Assembly: GCF_004379255.2 (NCBI RefSeq)
Contig: NC_056048.1
Location: forward strand, 1,860,001 to 1,924,000
Direction: 5' to 3'
Length of the DNA: 64,000 nt
Source of the DNA: Salvia splendens
Taxonomy: Eukaryota; Streptophyta; Magnoliopsida; Lamiales; Lamiaceae
The notes beneath the pieces were generated by a model. That model was given only the letters and a program-made list of their open reading frames with translations. It was not told where the DNA came from and did not search any database. This document shows, one piece after another, positions 30,560 through 43,737 of this stretch (its first letter is position 1; each line of letters opens with the position of its first letter). Made by a program: the position numbers and the translations under genes.

Positions 30560-33500
30560 TTACATAAACAACTCGGGGTACTTTTCTTTAATTTCATCTT
30601 CTAACTCCCACGTGGCTTCCTTGGAACCATGGTGTTTCCAACACTTTCACGAATGCTATCGACTTGTTTCGCAACTCTTGTATCTTTCGATCTAGGATTG
30701 CCTCTGGCCTTTCCTCGTAGCTCATGTCGGGGTTTAGGATCACTTTTTCTTGACGAATCACATGCTTGGGGTCGAACACGTACTTGCGCAACTGCGACAC
30801 ATGGAACACGTTGTGCACATTCCCAAAACTGGGAGGTAACGCCAAACGATATGCTACAGGACCTACTTCATCGATAATCTCGTACGGTCCTACAAAGCGC
30901 GATTTCAACTTGCCCTTCATTCCAAACCTCACAACTTCTTTCGTCGGGGATACTTTTAAGAACACTTTGTCACCAACGTCGAATTTGATTTCCGTTCGAC
31001 GCACGTCAGCATACGACTTTTGCCTATCTCGAGCTTCCTTGATCCTTGCGCGGATTTGATTCACAATTTCGGTCATTTCCTTTATAGCGTTGGGTCTTAA
31101 CATCTTCCTCTCACCAACTTCATCCCAATATAGTGGGGATTGACACTTCCTGCCATATAAAGCTTCATACGGAGCCATATCGATCGTCGCTTGGTAGCTA
31201 TTGTTGTAGGCGAATTCAACCAACGGCAGAACAGTTTCCCAACTTTCCCCTCAATCTAAGACATCGGCTCGTAGCATATCTTCAAGCTTTTGAATCGTCC
31301 TCTATGACTGTCCATCCGATTGCGGGTGATAAGCAGTTCTGAAGTTCAATTTCGTGCCCAAATCTCGTTGCAAACTCATCCAAAACTTTGATGTGAACTT
31401 CGTATCGCGGTCGGACACAAAAGTCTTTGGCACTCCATGCAAATGTACAATCTCACTCACGTAGATCTTAGCTAATTTGTCCGATCCATAGGAAATCTTT
31501 AATCGGTAAGAAGTGCGCGCTTTTAGTCAGTCGATCGATAATCACCAAAATTGCAGTGTTGCCCTTATGTGACTTTGGCAAACTCATCACGAAGTCCATG
31601 GCTATATGCTCCCACTTCCATTCGGGAATTTCGAGTGGTTGCAACTTCCCATATGGCCGCTGGTGTAAGGCATTCACTTGTTGGCACGCTAGACATCATT
31701 CCACATGTGACGCTACGTCTCATTTCATCCCATTCCACCAAAAATGTTGCTTCAAATCTCGATACATCTTTGTACTTCCGGGGTGAGCAGTATAAGGCGT
31801 GTCGTGCACTTAAAATCTCATCTTTTAGCGCCTCATCGCTCGGTACACCCAATCGTCCATCGTACGTCAAAACATTATCCGCCTCCGCACGATAATGATC
31901 GAGCTTCTCGGCTCTCACCTTCACACGTAATTCTTCCAACTTCTCATCACGTCGTTGGGCTTCTATGAGCTTGGTTATCAAGTCTGGCTCGATCACTAGC
32001 GTCGTTATTCTTTCTCCTACTGTCTCGGGCTCTTTTACTATTTCCAATCTCATTCTATCGAATTCGCGAATCAACGCTTCCTTTTGCGTTAGGAAATAAG
32101 CTATTTGCGGTTGGTTCTTCCTACTCAAAGCATCGGCTACTGCGTTCGCCTTGCCCGGATGATAGTGAATACCACAGTCATAGTCTTTCACGACTTCTAA
32201 CCAACGTCATTGTCGCATGTTTAGCTCCTTCTGCTCGAGTACTTGAGACTCTTACGATCCGTATAAATCTCACATCACACTCCATAGAGATGGTGTCTCC
32301 AAATTTTCAGTGCGTGCACTACTGCTGCTAGTTCCAAATCATGAGTCGGAAAATTCAGCTCATTGGGCCTCAATTATCGGGAAGCATATGCTATCACCTT
32401 TCCATCTTGCAGTAACACGCATCCAAGTCCTACTTTTGATGTATCAGTAGAGACGGCGAAGTCCTTGTTGGCTGCCGGCACCATTAGAACAAGTGCTGTG
32501 GTCAACTTTTATTTCAATCGTTGGAAACTCGCCTCGCATTCCGGCGTCCCAACCTCTTTAATTCCTTTCTTCAACAATTGTGTCATTGGTCTCGCGATTT
32601 TAGAGAATCCCTCGATGAAGCATCGGTAGTATCCCGCCAATCCCAAGAAACTGTGGATTTCACTCGGCGTTTTCTGCGATTTCAAATTTTGCACAGTCTA
32701 AACCTTTGCGGGGTCTACTTGAATCTCATTTGCCATCACGATATGACCAAGAAAGTTCACTCGAGTCAACTAAAATTTATATTTACTAAACTTGGCATAA
32801 AGCTTCTCCCTTCGTAACGTTTCCAACACAGTTTGCAGATGCCCTCCATGTTCCTCCTCGTTCTTCGAGTATACTAAAACATCGTCGAAGAAGACTAACA
32901 CGAACTTGTCAAGATACTCGTGGAAAACTCGGTTCATCAAGTCCATGAAGACGGCCGGGGCGTTGGTCAGCCTAAATGCCATAACGAGTGTGAAAAGCAG
33001 TCTTAAGTACATCCTCTCGTCGGACCTTTAGTTGATGATATCCCGACCTCAAGTCCATTTTTTTTTTGAAAATATGCCCGCTCCTCGAAGTTGGTCAAAC
33101 AAATCATCAATCCTCGGAAGTGGGTACTTATTCTTCAGGTCATCTTGTCGAGCTCATGGTAATCGATGCACATTCTCACCGTTTCATCCTTTTTTCTTTA
33201 CGAACAACACCGGCGCTCCCCACGGTGTCACACTAGGTCGGATAAAACCCAAGTCTAACAATTCTTGCAACTGAATCTTCAACTCTGCCAACTCTTTAGG
33301 GGCCATTCGGTATGGCGCCTTCGATACTGGCGCAGGCCCTGGTTCCAAATCAATAGTGAACTCTAATTGTCTGTCGGTTGGCGGTCCAGACAAAGCTTCT
33401 GTAAAACACATCGAGAAAATCTAGTACTGCTGCCACTTCTTCCACTCTCAATTCCTTCCTTTCCTCTCCGTTCAAGTACACAAGATACGCCGGACGCCCT

Positions 33501-33630
33501 TTCCTTATCATCATGGTTGCTTGCAATGCGGAGATTATAGAGGTTTGTCGATTTAAAGAAATCCCTTACAAAAAATAGTCGGCTCGTCGCCAGGGGTTTG
33601 AAAAGAAATTTGCCTCTAGCTGGTGCATCA
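30560..33630 (-). pseudogene. Decayed Ty3/gypsy pol (chromovirus, family C)
   Basis: Read leftwards on the minus strand: end of the protease/linker (about 33630-33420); RT start ([20 protein letters not shown], about 33330); RT core with [14 protein letters not shown] near 32880; connection and RNase H with HYHPGKANAVADALSRK near 32130; integrase core WEHIAMDFVMSLPKSHKG near 31620; integrase C-terminus EFAYNNSYQATIDMAPYEAL at 31210; and a chromodomain beginning PEAILDRK. Many frameshifts and stops separate these pieces. The chromodomain tail shifts frame near 30650. Gag and the 5' LTR are missing; similarity ends at about 33630. Motif order and long LTRs suggest the Tekay/Del type. Confidence 0.85.
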
Positions 33631-34528
33631 CTTTTACGCATGTCTGAGTATAGAAACTTATTCCCCCGTGTGCATTCGAAAAGCTCAACCCCTCCCTTTT
33701 CTCCAAGTCTAGTATCAAGAACTCGAAAATTGATCATGCAGTCTTACTTGGATATGAACTGAATTCAAAATTGTAGCAACACTGCTGAAGGTGTCTTAAT
33801 CAGAAAGGTTGTAGAATTAATCAAGAAAACAAGAACAACACTTCTAGTTCGACTCTTTTAGATCTCATCACCAACTTGCAGAAATTGGTTTGAAAAAATA
33901 AGGCAGGGTCTAAGTTTCATTGATCTTGATCATGTTCATTCTGGAAATTAAGGTTTCAAATAAACTCATAAAGGTTGAGACTTTACTTCTGACGAGAGCT
34001 CGAAAGAATATGAGATAGGCCTTGAAAACAGGATGAAACTGAATCAGGTCTCAAATTACATAGTAGGCTACCAAATAAGATATTTCAATTGTCAAATCAA
34101 ATTTGCAAAATCAATGAATGATGGTTCACACATGTCATGACACGAGATGGTCAATCGTGGGAGGATTTAGAAGCATAGACAAATGTCATGAGGTAGCACT
34201 GATCATGGTTCGACGACATCATGTTATTGAATAATGATGTCACATCAATGGATTCACAGGGTTGCAACCAACGTGAAGTGAACTTTTTTTTAGGAAGATC
34301 GGCTAGATCAACCACGTTAAGGAAAAAGAGACACAATAGCCTTAACTGGGTGTTGCAGAAAGAAAATCATTGAGCATGAAACAATATGTGTAGTGAAACT
34401 AAGCTAAAAAAAATTTCACTTCTGCAAGGAAGAACTTGCCGCATGCATAGTTACGAAATAAAAAGGTGTACAAAAGTTCCAAGAAAAATATTCCATCCTT
34501 TGAAGAAACATGTTTAGGAATGGGATCG
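33631..34528. other. Unassigned segment between two retroelement fragments
   Basis: No recognisable protein domain, LTR end or match to other parts of the window. It bridges the truncated pol of family C and the truncated LTR of family A, so both of its edges are probably rearrangement junctions. Confidence 0.5.
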
Positions 34529-35325
34529 TACTGAGTACTTGGTATACTCAGTGGGCACAATGCCGAAACATAATTTTAGTAAAAGTTTGTCGGTCATAGT
34601 TGAGTGAACACAAGGTTTTAACTTAAAAGGCCCGAGTCACTAAAATTTACTTTGGTTCGTAAAATTGATTGCACAATCATAAACATAGATACCATATCTG
34701 AACGTATCTGAACCGGGAATGTGGCCACATTCCACGACGGTCACTGGACCGGCCAACTTAAAAGCTAGCTCACGATCCCTATATGTGTACACTAGTTCGA
34801 GTAGGGTTTGCGGCCCTACTGGGACCCGAATTCGATTAAACATAAATGGCATAGCCAAGCATATAGGTATTTCATAAAAGATAAAAGACATGACAAAACA
34901 TAAATAGCATAATTTTCACATAATCATGCTAAAAGGCAAGTTCACATTTTGAAAGACGTCCCTTTAGAAATAAAGTAATACTTTAATTAGACTTTAAGAA
35001 GTCAAGAAAACTTAAACGTGAAAGCATCCTAAGTCCTCATTTTATTCATTTTCTAATTTTTTAGAAAAATTCTAGGATCCTTGTACATTAATTAAATCGG
35101 AGATTTAATTAACGGTTTTACTTAGGGAAGCCCATGATTTAATTAGGCATAGCAGGCCCAACTCCTACTTTATTTTAATTATTGGCCCAAGCTACATAAA
35201 TTATTTTAATTATTAGTCCAACATCAAATTAATTCTTTTGGACTAAACACATAAACTAAATTAAATTGGCAAAGGCCCAATCTAATTAATTGTTGGTCAA
35301 AGTACTAAAAATAACCAACATATAC
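34529..35325 (-). mobile_element. Truncated LTR, family A
   Basis: Paralogous to about 4137-4880 of the solo LTR, with one 30-40 bp internal gap near 34957. After 35208 it contains about 115 bp that the first copy lacks. Both TG/CA ends are missing. Confidence 0.7.
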
Positions 35326-35329
35326 TCCC

Positions 35330-35475
35330 CATCAAAATATTGGAGAGGGGCAATACATGAAGAAATGGAAGCCTTGGTTCAAAACTGCACATAAGAGAAA
35401 TGTCAACTATTAGTAGACAAGCATTCGATATATTAGTTGTCAGTGGGTTTTCACTATCAAACGAAGACCAGATGA
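35330..35475 (+). pseudogene. Ty1/copia reverse transcriptase relic
   Basis: Paralogue of 5905-6060. Here it is joined at its 3' end directly to the equivalent of 7080, deleting about 1 kb relative to the first unit. Confidence 0.65.
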
Positions 35476-36703
35476 ATTTGATCATCCACATATACATTAT
35501 TATCTCTCCAAATGTTGACAAAGCCACATTATTGCATAAGCTTTTTTACGGTACAAAGCATTAAAAAAATAAAATGATTGTGGAGTAATGCATCAAAATG
35601 CTTTTCAATATCTTCTTTTCAATATTAGGAAGTGTAAGGGTTATATATGAGAGGTAATTCACAATTTAATGTTTCAATTTTCCTGGAAAAAAGGTAATTA
35701 GGGTGATATTGCTATATAACTTCAAAAAAAAACGGTTTAATTAATTAATTAGGATAATTAGTTAGAGATAAATCACACTGTCTGCAAGTATCCATACATA
35801 ATAATTTATTTATTTATATATATAACATAGAGAACATAGTACATATTACAAACTTGGTCTTGAAATATAGTTGCTATTTTTCTATAGCTAGAGCTTCCAT
35901 ACATAGGCAAACTATTTTTCTTCAACAAGATTGTAGCCAAACACAATCACACAACATTAATTGAAATTTTATTTATTCAAATGGTGGTAGTTTATTTCGT
36001 GGACAGACGGAGTATTTATTAGTAGTGACATATTATTTGGCAGACGGTGGTGGCGGAGATGGGCAGATTGTTACGTTAGCGGGAAGGGGACTGGGAAGGG
36101 GAGCAGGGAACAGTATAACAAACGGAGGCTGGGTAGGGGAAAATTGTTAAGAAATGTGATCATGTCTATAGGCATAAATGTTCATGTCGAGTATATATGT
36201 CAATTAAGGAATGCATTCAATTTGAATAATAGTAGTTGCTACAAGTCATATTCTCTCATCAATTATCCAAGTTAGGCCATTTCCATAGTACTATTTAAAG
36301 TTTACTTAGTTTTAGATAGGAGTAGACCCAGTAAAACAAAGGGTTAATAGCAATTTAAATCATGTCAAATTGTGGTTTGTCTCGTAAACTTTTAAGTTGG
36401 AATATTAAATCATGGAGTTTCAATTTTTCTCAATTGTTCCATCCATGCACAAAATCAACATCTTTTTGTAATGTTAAAAACGACAATATTTCAATAAGAT
36501 AAGAATAGAAATGACAAAATAAATGAATGTAAAGGAAAAAATATTTATTTTAATGAAACATGTCGTTTTGAATATCGCTAAAATTGACATTTTGTGCAGG
36601 GATGGGATAATTGAAAAAAAATGAAACTTCGGGAATTAATATTTCAATTTCATGAAATATTTCATGGGACATACTAGAATTTGATCAAACTTCATGATTT
36701 AAA
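35476..36703 (-). pseudogene. Spacer with an eroded proline-rich gene copy
   Basis: Paralogous to about 7080-8900 without the hAT MITE. Positions 35990-36172 hold the same remnant of a family gene as 7600-7830: 3' flank, G-rich fragments, 5' leader. The 50-bp internal duplication of that copy is absent. The rest is non-coding. Confidence 0.55.
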
Positions 36704-36873
36704 TACTCTCTCTGTCCCATTAGAAATGAAACATTTCTAAAAATGGAAACAATACTCTCTCTACTTTTTCTTCTCTCTTACTTTACTCTCTCTTCATTAA
36801 CTCACTAAATAACACTACATAAAATCCTATGCCGAAAAGCAAATGTTGCATATTTAATGGGACGGAGGGAGTA
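36704..36873. mobile_element. Stowaway-like MITE, absent from the paralogue
   Basis: Starts TACTCTCTCTGTCCCATTAG and ends ATGGGACGGAGGGAGTA, 170 bp. The first unit reads GATTTAAATATATATTAACTC at this point (about 8907), an empty site. Confidence 0.88.
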
Positions 36874-37081
36874 TTTATTAACTCTAAAAAAATGTATATG
36901 GTGTGAATTATCAATTTTTAATCGCTTCTGCTTACGCTAAATATATTTATCACCTGAATATTTGTGAAGAGACTAAAAACTAGACTTTAAGATTCTAAAA
37001 CGGCAAATTTAAACGTTTTGTATAGATATATTTGTGATTTGTGAATCAACGTTATGAAGATTCTGGATATTACTTACTACT

Positions 37082-37322
37082 TACTCCGTCCATGAAATAA
37101 TGTTCACCTTTGTCAACTTGTTCCGTTCATAAAATAATGTCCACATTTGATTTTTTCATTTTTAGTAAATGGACTTCATTTTCCACTAACCCATTACACT
37201 CAAATTTTATTACTATAAAACTAATTTAGAAAAATGGGACTCATATTCCTTTCTCACTTTCTTCACATTTTTAAAAATCCGCACCAAGTTAAAGTGAGAC
37301 TTAAATCATGAACAGAGGGGTA
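37082..37322. mobile_element. Degenerate Stowaway-like MITE
   Basis: Paralogue of 9123-9363. Confidence 0.6.
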
Positions 37323-37795
37323 CTGTATTATTGCTCAAGTTAAAATGCCGCGTTGACATATAGCATTTGATTTAATAACTTTAACTAATATGCATAATGC
37401 AATAATTATGATCATTTTCTTGTAATTTTCATAATTCAAACTCCATATAGATTCATTTTCTGAATTGTTATGTGACTTGCATCAATACATCGTAAAATAA
37501 CGTAAAATGTTTACTAAAGAAAATAATCTAAAATTTGTTAATGCTTCAAAATACGTAGATTATATATGGAGGTAATGTACATCAGTAATAAAATAAGTAA
37601 GACAATTATAACAGGAGAATTACCCGCAAAACTGACCACTTCGATACACTTGTAAGTTTCATCTCATTTTTATTCTCTGAGGAAAGAGTACGAGAAAATT
37701 GAAGAAGCGGTTGTTGTGATATAATAGAGTAATTGTGTAATCGAGACAAACAGAAACGTAAAGAGACACAGTGATAAGTCGCATTCTAGGCCTTG

Positions 37796-39200
37796 GTTAC
37801 TGGTCAGTATACGTGTTTAATTGGATTATATCTGCAAAACAGTTGCTAAAGTGTGCAGGGAAATGGTTCTAGTTAGTATGAAAAGGTTCGGACAACTCAG
37901 GTGAAAAAGAGAGCCAGAAGGGTGCAATACTGACCAGGATGCATGCCAAAAAGGCTCGAGATGGAAAAGAAGGATTGCTGAGAAGGATCAACCACAAAGA
38001 AGGGCAAAAGAGTCATTTCACGAAGAGAGTCTATCCTAAAAATCATGGGCAGACCTCCCTATAAAAGGAAGCCACTTGGAGAGAGGAAGAGCATCATCAA
38101 AATCGGGATCGACAACACTCCACTCTTAGTTAGAATATTTTCTCTCGGTAGATCAGTTTCCTTCAGCATTGTCCTACATCTTCTCATTCCTCGCCACAGC
38201 CATGATCACCTGAAGTTTCCAGAAGTCCGCCGGAGATTCGCTTTCCACCGTTCCAGCCAGTTTATTCCGTAGTCGTAGCAGTTTCATCGCCCGGAGTGGC
38301 AAAACAATCTTTATTCGCTTTCTTAGTTAACCTTTACTTGTTTCCTTATGTTGGATCTGCTGCATTTTCAGTACCTATCATCTTTTGAAGCATTTCGTTT
38401 CGATCCAAACGTTTTATGCAATGAAGTTATTTTTTTACGCAGCTCTTCCGGTTTAAATCTTCTTCATTCTGCCTAGGTAGCTTAGATCTAGTTGTTGCAG
38501 TAAAGTGTTGGAAGCATGATTTCATTTGGAGTTGTTCGATCTGAGTTTGTAGTTAAGTTTGTTGTTTAGATCTAATTCTCGAAGTGTTTAAGTGCGAAAT
38601 TTTAGTTTACGTGATTTCCGCCACCTTGCATGTCGCCCAGTGAGCGTAATTTCAGTTTCGCTAGATTAATCTTTTGATTTAGAGTTTTAATCGTGAATCT
38701 GATTTGTGGAGTTTGTTAACCTGAAATTCTCGTTCATGGAATCTGAGTTGTTTGCTTTGTGTTCATACTTGTTGGAGAAGACAATGTCCACATCCAAATT
38801 TGGGACCACTTTTACTTTTTAGTTACTTTTGCTTTTGTATTTACTTTTTCAGCTGGTACCCTACAGTCTGACAGTGTAGCCACCCAACTCCCACCTTCTC
38901 TCTGGTACCCTACAGTCTGACAGTACTTCCTACATGTTCCTGAAACACCATGTTCCCCACTCTCACGTACACAGCTGCATGTCGATCATTTCTCACTCCA
39001 CCTAGTAAGTAGAGTACCACCTTTAATTCCTGTCTAGATAGAATCTCAACTCAAGCGTGGTAGCTAACCAAATTCTTCCAGAATATCTCCACAATTACCC
39101 AAACGCATCATATCTGTGGGATTCGACCCTTACCTCCACTATACTAGCCAGTAAAAGTGGGTTGAGGAATTTCTTTGATACCAGGTTTAGATTGTCGTGC
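37796..39200 (+). mobile_element. Probable LTR relic (second copy)
   Basis: Paralogue of 9838-11240 with its TATA box at 38060-38067. Confidence 0.45.
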
Positions 39201-39555
39201 CAACGACTCAGCTAGGTTGGGATATTATCCTGATCAGTTGGATGCACACCTGAATATAACACAATACCGAAAACCTGCTCTATCACACAGATTTACGTGG
39301 TTTATCAACATTATGTTGGCTACCTCCATGGGGAGGAAAGGAGAACAAATTGTATTCAGATTGTTTTCGGATTACAAAGTTATGCGCCATACTTCTATAT
39401 AAAATAGGCATACAGATGACGGGCTAGGCCCAATAAGATAATTTAGGCCTAAAACAGAAACATAACATAGCGTCAAACAACAGATTCAAGGCATATTAAC
39501 AGCGAGACCCCCGTTTGACTAGCGACAAACAACAAATTCAAGGCATACTAACAGT

Positions 39556-39720
39556 GGTAAAATCAAAATACTGGAGAGAGGCCATGCAAGAAGATATGGA
39601 AGCCTCGGTCCGTACTGTAAATAGGAGAAATGTCAATTATCGAAAGTATTGGCAATATGTGGGTTTTCATTATCAAGCAAAGACCGAATGAATCTATCGA
39701 GTATACAAAGAGTAGATGCA
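39556..39720 (+). pseudogene. Ty1/copia reverse transcriptase relic
   Basis: Paralogue of 11597-11760, with WREAMQEDMEASVRTVN readable. Confidence 0.68.
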
Positions 39721-39738
39721 TGAGGAGACAATATCACA

Positions 39739-40060
39739 TACTCCATCCGTCCCTAAAAATTTGTTACTTTTCATTTTTACCATTTTTGGTAGTGGACCTC
39801 ATATTCCACTAACTCATTCTCACTCACATTTTATTATAAAACTAATATATAAAGTAGGACCCACATGCCACTAACTTTTTCAACCCACTTACTATTATAT
39901 TTCTTAAAATTCGTGCCAAGTCAAATGGTGACAAATTATAGGGGATGGGGTAGGACCCACATGCCATTAACTTTTTCAACTCACTTTCTATTATATTTCT
40001 TAAAACCCGTGCCAAGTCAAATGGTGACAAATTATGGGGGATGGGGGGACGGAGGAAGTA
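39739..40060. mobile_element. Stowaway-like MITE with internal duplication
   Basis: Paralogue of 11780-12102, including its tandem block of about 90 bp. Confidence 0.83.
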
Positions 40061-40137
40061 TGTGGCAAAAATGAATACGGTTCAACTGCAGGATTTGTTC
40101 ATTATCAATCATTGAAAACAAATCCTTCTCAATTGAT

Positions 40138-41000
40138 GTACCATTTATTAGCACTAAAAATACTTGCAAGTATACAAGGTAAATCTATTATAGCTAAAGG
40201 TCAGTACTGGGATATCGAACACAGGGAATAAGATTGCAACTGTCTATTATATACCAAACGTCATATACTATTTAGAGATACGAGATTTTTGGTTTGATTA
40301 ATTAAACTAGACAGAAAGAAGTAAACAAATAACATAAATATAAATATCAAATAATACAAAGCAGGCTAAGGAATGTAGAGTTTTTTAGGAACCACAATAA
40401 AAAGTTAATATCCAAAAGGCTTCCTTGAATTACGGTCTTTAGAGTTACTAAGCTATTACAGATGTAAAACTATATCTTCTCTCGAAGCATATAATTTGTA
40501 GATTGCTACCTAGAACCGAAGTCTCCTTCCTAGAACTAAGATAACAACTCCTAAAAGCTCTTAAGATAAATTCATCCAAGCCCCTTGGCCTATCTATAGT
40601 ATAAGAGTTTATTTGTAGTTTCCTCCCTTATATATGAGTTAATTTATATAAAAAAAGACAAGTAAAACAACAAAAAGTACTAGACATGAATATGGTAAAT
40701 TTGAATTCCTCAATTAATAGGAGAGATTTGGCAACAATTTCTTTTCTTCCTTAATTTTCGCCTAATTTTTTACTGCACTACACAACGTTCATAAAATAGT
40801 CATAACTTTCTCCAAAGAACTCCGATTTAGATGTTTAAGGTACCCACGCGAAGCTCTTTTGAAGAAGAAGAAAAGAATGGTATGTATTAAGCACTGATTC
40901 GAATTCAAACTCGTTGGAAGATGGGCTCGAACAGAGGCTGCTGAACCTTCACACTTTTGCACATTTTTTTCTGCCTTTTTCTATCATTTATCAACAAAAA
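40138..41000 (-). mobile_element. Degenerate Athila-like LTR with internal deletion
   Basis: Paralogue of 12180-13380. About 380 bp, including the 5' half of the SINE, is replaced by a filler (TCCAAGCCCCTTGGCC, about 40574-40590). The SINE 3' part and its right duplication remain. Confidence 0.45.
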
Positions 41001-41842
41001 TGTTAAAATACCAAAATGTATAATATACGCAATTTAAGAACATAATTTGCAAGAATGACATTTAAAACGAACCAAATCAGGTGTTGAAACAGATTTTACA
41101 TATGTATAAATATGCCAATTTTGCATGTAAAACTATTGAAAATTTGGACTGCTACAATATTTCAAATCATCGTATTAAATATACTAAATTTAGTCAAATT
41201 TTGTCATTTATGAGTCATTATGTCATAAGTCAAATTTTGTCATTTATGGGTCATTAACACAGTTATTTGGATTATTGGATACACGTAGGAGAAAATGTTC
41301 CCTAGAGATATTACTATTTGGGGTATATATTTGTCATTACGTCATTATGACAGGGTATATTTGACATGATATTTTTTATCAAAAGATTTGAATTAGGTTA
41401 ACATATTTCAGTGCTGGAAAACAGAGAGATGATTTACATGCATAGTAACATGAGATAATATGATACACGGGAAACAAATCATGCAACAAGTAAATTACTT
41501 AATTGATAATTGTCGCGTTAACACTTCTTCATTGCTATCATCAACATCGGAAACATTTCTGTTGCTGTCACTGGTGCTGGTGTTGGTGCTTCTTCAAATT
41601 ATTGTTTTGGTTGACAATGCCACATTATTACATTAGCTTTCTTACAGAACAAAGCATTTAAAAAATTAATTGATTATGAATGCTTTTCTATATCTTCATT
41701 ATTATCCTATCAAGTGTAATTTTGTAGTTATATAAATACAAGAGGAATTCATTCCCTTAATTTTCCTGGAAAAAGTTAGAGTGATTTTTCTAAATTACTT
41801 CACCAAAGTCTAGTCAGATTAATGAATGGGGTTAATCAGTTA
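41001..41842. other. Spacer downstream of PRP-C
   Basis: Non-coding, paralogous to 13381-14228. It includes the GCTGGTGCTGGTG relic near 41570. Ends in the TTA target of the next MITE. Confidence 0.6.
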
Positions 41843-42730
41843 GGCCATGTTTGGTTGGCGGGAAAGTAAAGTTGCAAGGAAAATGATTCATGGGAAAATG
41901 AATCCCGGGAATATGATTTCTAATAATTTTACTTTCCCGTGTTTGGAAAATATCAAGATTTGAAAGTATATATTTGATTTAAACACTAAACTAAAAATAT
42001 ACTTATCATTTTTTATTTATAAAAAATAATAACACATATTATTTAATAAATTATTAATTACAAATGATAATAATTATATTATTTTATTTATTATTACGAT
42101 GGATAATTTAAATATGGATTATACATCATAATATATAATAATATAATAATAAATAAGATTATTATTATTATCATTATATTTACTTAATTTTTAATTGAAT
42201 AAATTTTATAATTTAAAATTTCACTACAATTGTATTGTTAAATACTAATTTATAAATTAATAATTGTTATATTATTATATAATTATAATTATATTTAATT
42301 ATTTAATAAATTATTTTTATTTATATGATAATAAAAATAAAAATAAATATTAATAATATAGTTATAATTATGATAATTTGAATTATAGTTATTTATTATC
42401 CTGAAATTAAGTATGGTTTATACTTTTAAATTGTTTTCAAAACATTGTAATAAATAATAACAATAATGATGATGATGATGATAATAATAATAATAATAAT
42501 AAAAATAAATTGTACTATATTGCATTAAATATGTAAGAATCCTAAAACTGGAAAAAAGAATACCTAAGAAAAGTTAGGATTCTGAATCCTAGAAAGTTGT
42601 ACTAACTTTCCTTTTTTCAGGATTTTGATTACTTTCCCAGTTTGATTAAAAACGGAAACAAACACAAGAATTTAAAATTTAAGGAATCAGATTACTTTCC
42701 CACACAGAATCCTGTCAACCAAACATGGCC
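41843..42730. mobile_element. PIF/Harbinger-type MITE, 888 bp
   Basis: Perfect 15-bp terminal inverted repeats GGCCATGTTTGGTTG, flanked by TTA duplications (41840-41842 and 42731-42733). The paralogue near 14228 has a single TTA and no insert. The interior is extremely AT-rich with ATG/AAT triplet repeats and has no transposase. A second copy is at 57184-58112. Confidence 0.92.
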
Positions 42731-42733
42731 TTA

Positions 42734-43078
42734 GAGATAAATCACAGTGTCCACAAGTATCCATAGATGATAATTTATTTATTCATAATATATAACATAG
42801 TGAACATAGTACATATTACAAACTTGGTCTTGAAATATAGTTGCTAATTTTCTATAGCTAGAGTTGCCATACATAGGCAAAATCTAGCCAACTATTTTTC
42901 TTAAACAAGATTGTATTATAGAGCCAAAACACATACATGCAATATTAATTGCTATTTTATTTAGTCATAAGGTGGTAGTTTATTTAGGTGATGATGGAAG
43001 TATAATAAAGGAGTGAGGGGTGTATATATGTATAAGTGAACATTTATTGGTGGTGTGGTTACAATTTCTCGTAATTTA
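42734..43078. other. 3' flank of PRP-C
   Basis: Non-coding, collinear with 14229-14578. Minus-strand AATAAA at 43043-43048. Confidence 0.6.
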
Positions 43079-43333
43079 TCAGGTTTGACAGATTTGTGAA
43101 AGGAGTTGTGGAGCTAATGCTCGAATAATTATGCAAACAGGATCATTGGCCGGAAGCAGCTGAGTTGGAGGCAGAGGTGGAGGTGGGGGAGGAGGTGGAG
43201 GTGGGGGAGGCGGTGGTGGTGGAGATGGACAAAAGACGTTGAAGGGTCGTACCGGTATGCATACGGTGGCAGAGGTGGTGGAGATGAAGATGGAAGTGAG
43301 AGCCACCACAAGTAACAACTTATTGAGTCCCAT
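43079..43333 (-). CDS. Small secreted proline-rich protein (PRP-C)
   Basis: 84 residues from the ATG at 43333, with the same leader, context and TATA spacing as PRP-B. It has the 22-residue signal peptide, Cys25 and Cys35 (CIPVRPFNVFC), and a run of about 17 prolines. LPPTQLLPANDP then leads into the CIIIRALAPQLLSQIC tail (Cys67, Cys82). It differs from PRP-B mainly in the length of the proline run and the TQLL segment, which PRP-A also has. The differences keep the frame, which suggests the coding sequence is still constrained. Likely apoplastic; function unknown. Confidence 0.8.
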   Translation of the reverse strand: MGLNKLLLVVALTSIFISTTSATVCIPVRPFNVFCPSPPPPPPPPPPPPPPPPLPPTQLLPANDPVCIIIRALAPQLLSQICQT

Positions 43334-43400
43334 ATTGTTGAGCTCTAAGCTTCTTATATTTAGATGTGTTTTGGTTGAAAATTGTTGTGAAATGTGATCA

Positions 43401-43410
43401 TATATATAGG
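43401..43410 (-). promoter_or_regulatory. TATA box of PRP-C
   Basis: CCTATATATA on the minus strand about 70 bp 5' of the ATG. Confidence 0.6.
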
Positions 43411-43737
43411 CATCCATATTTGTGACTATGCCAAGCAAGGTTACTATATATGTCAATTATGCAATGCATTCAATTTGAATAATAGTTGCTACAAGTCATA
43501 TATATAGCTAATCAATTATCCAAGTTAGGTCATTTCTTCCATTTCATATTAGTTTACAGTTTACTTCCATTGCACGATAATTTACTTCATGTTAGGCAGG
43601 AGTAGACTAAAAAATGGAGTACTCGATTTTTTGTGAATTATATATTTTTTATATTTAGATGTTATACACTCTTCCAATTAAATATGTGCCTACAAAAAAG
43701 ATTTCTAATCCAAATTTTAACAATCGTTTTATACTAG

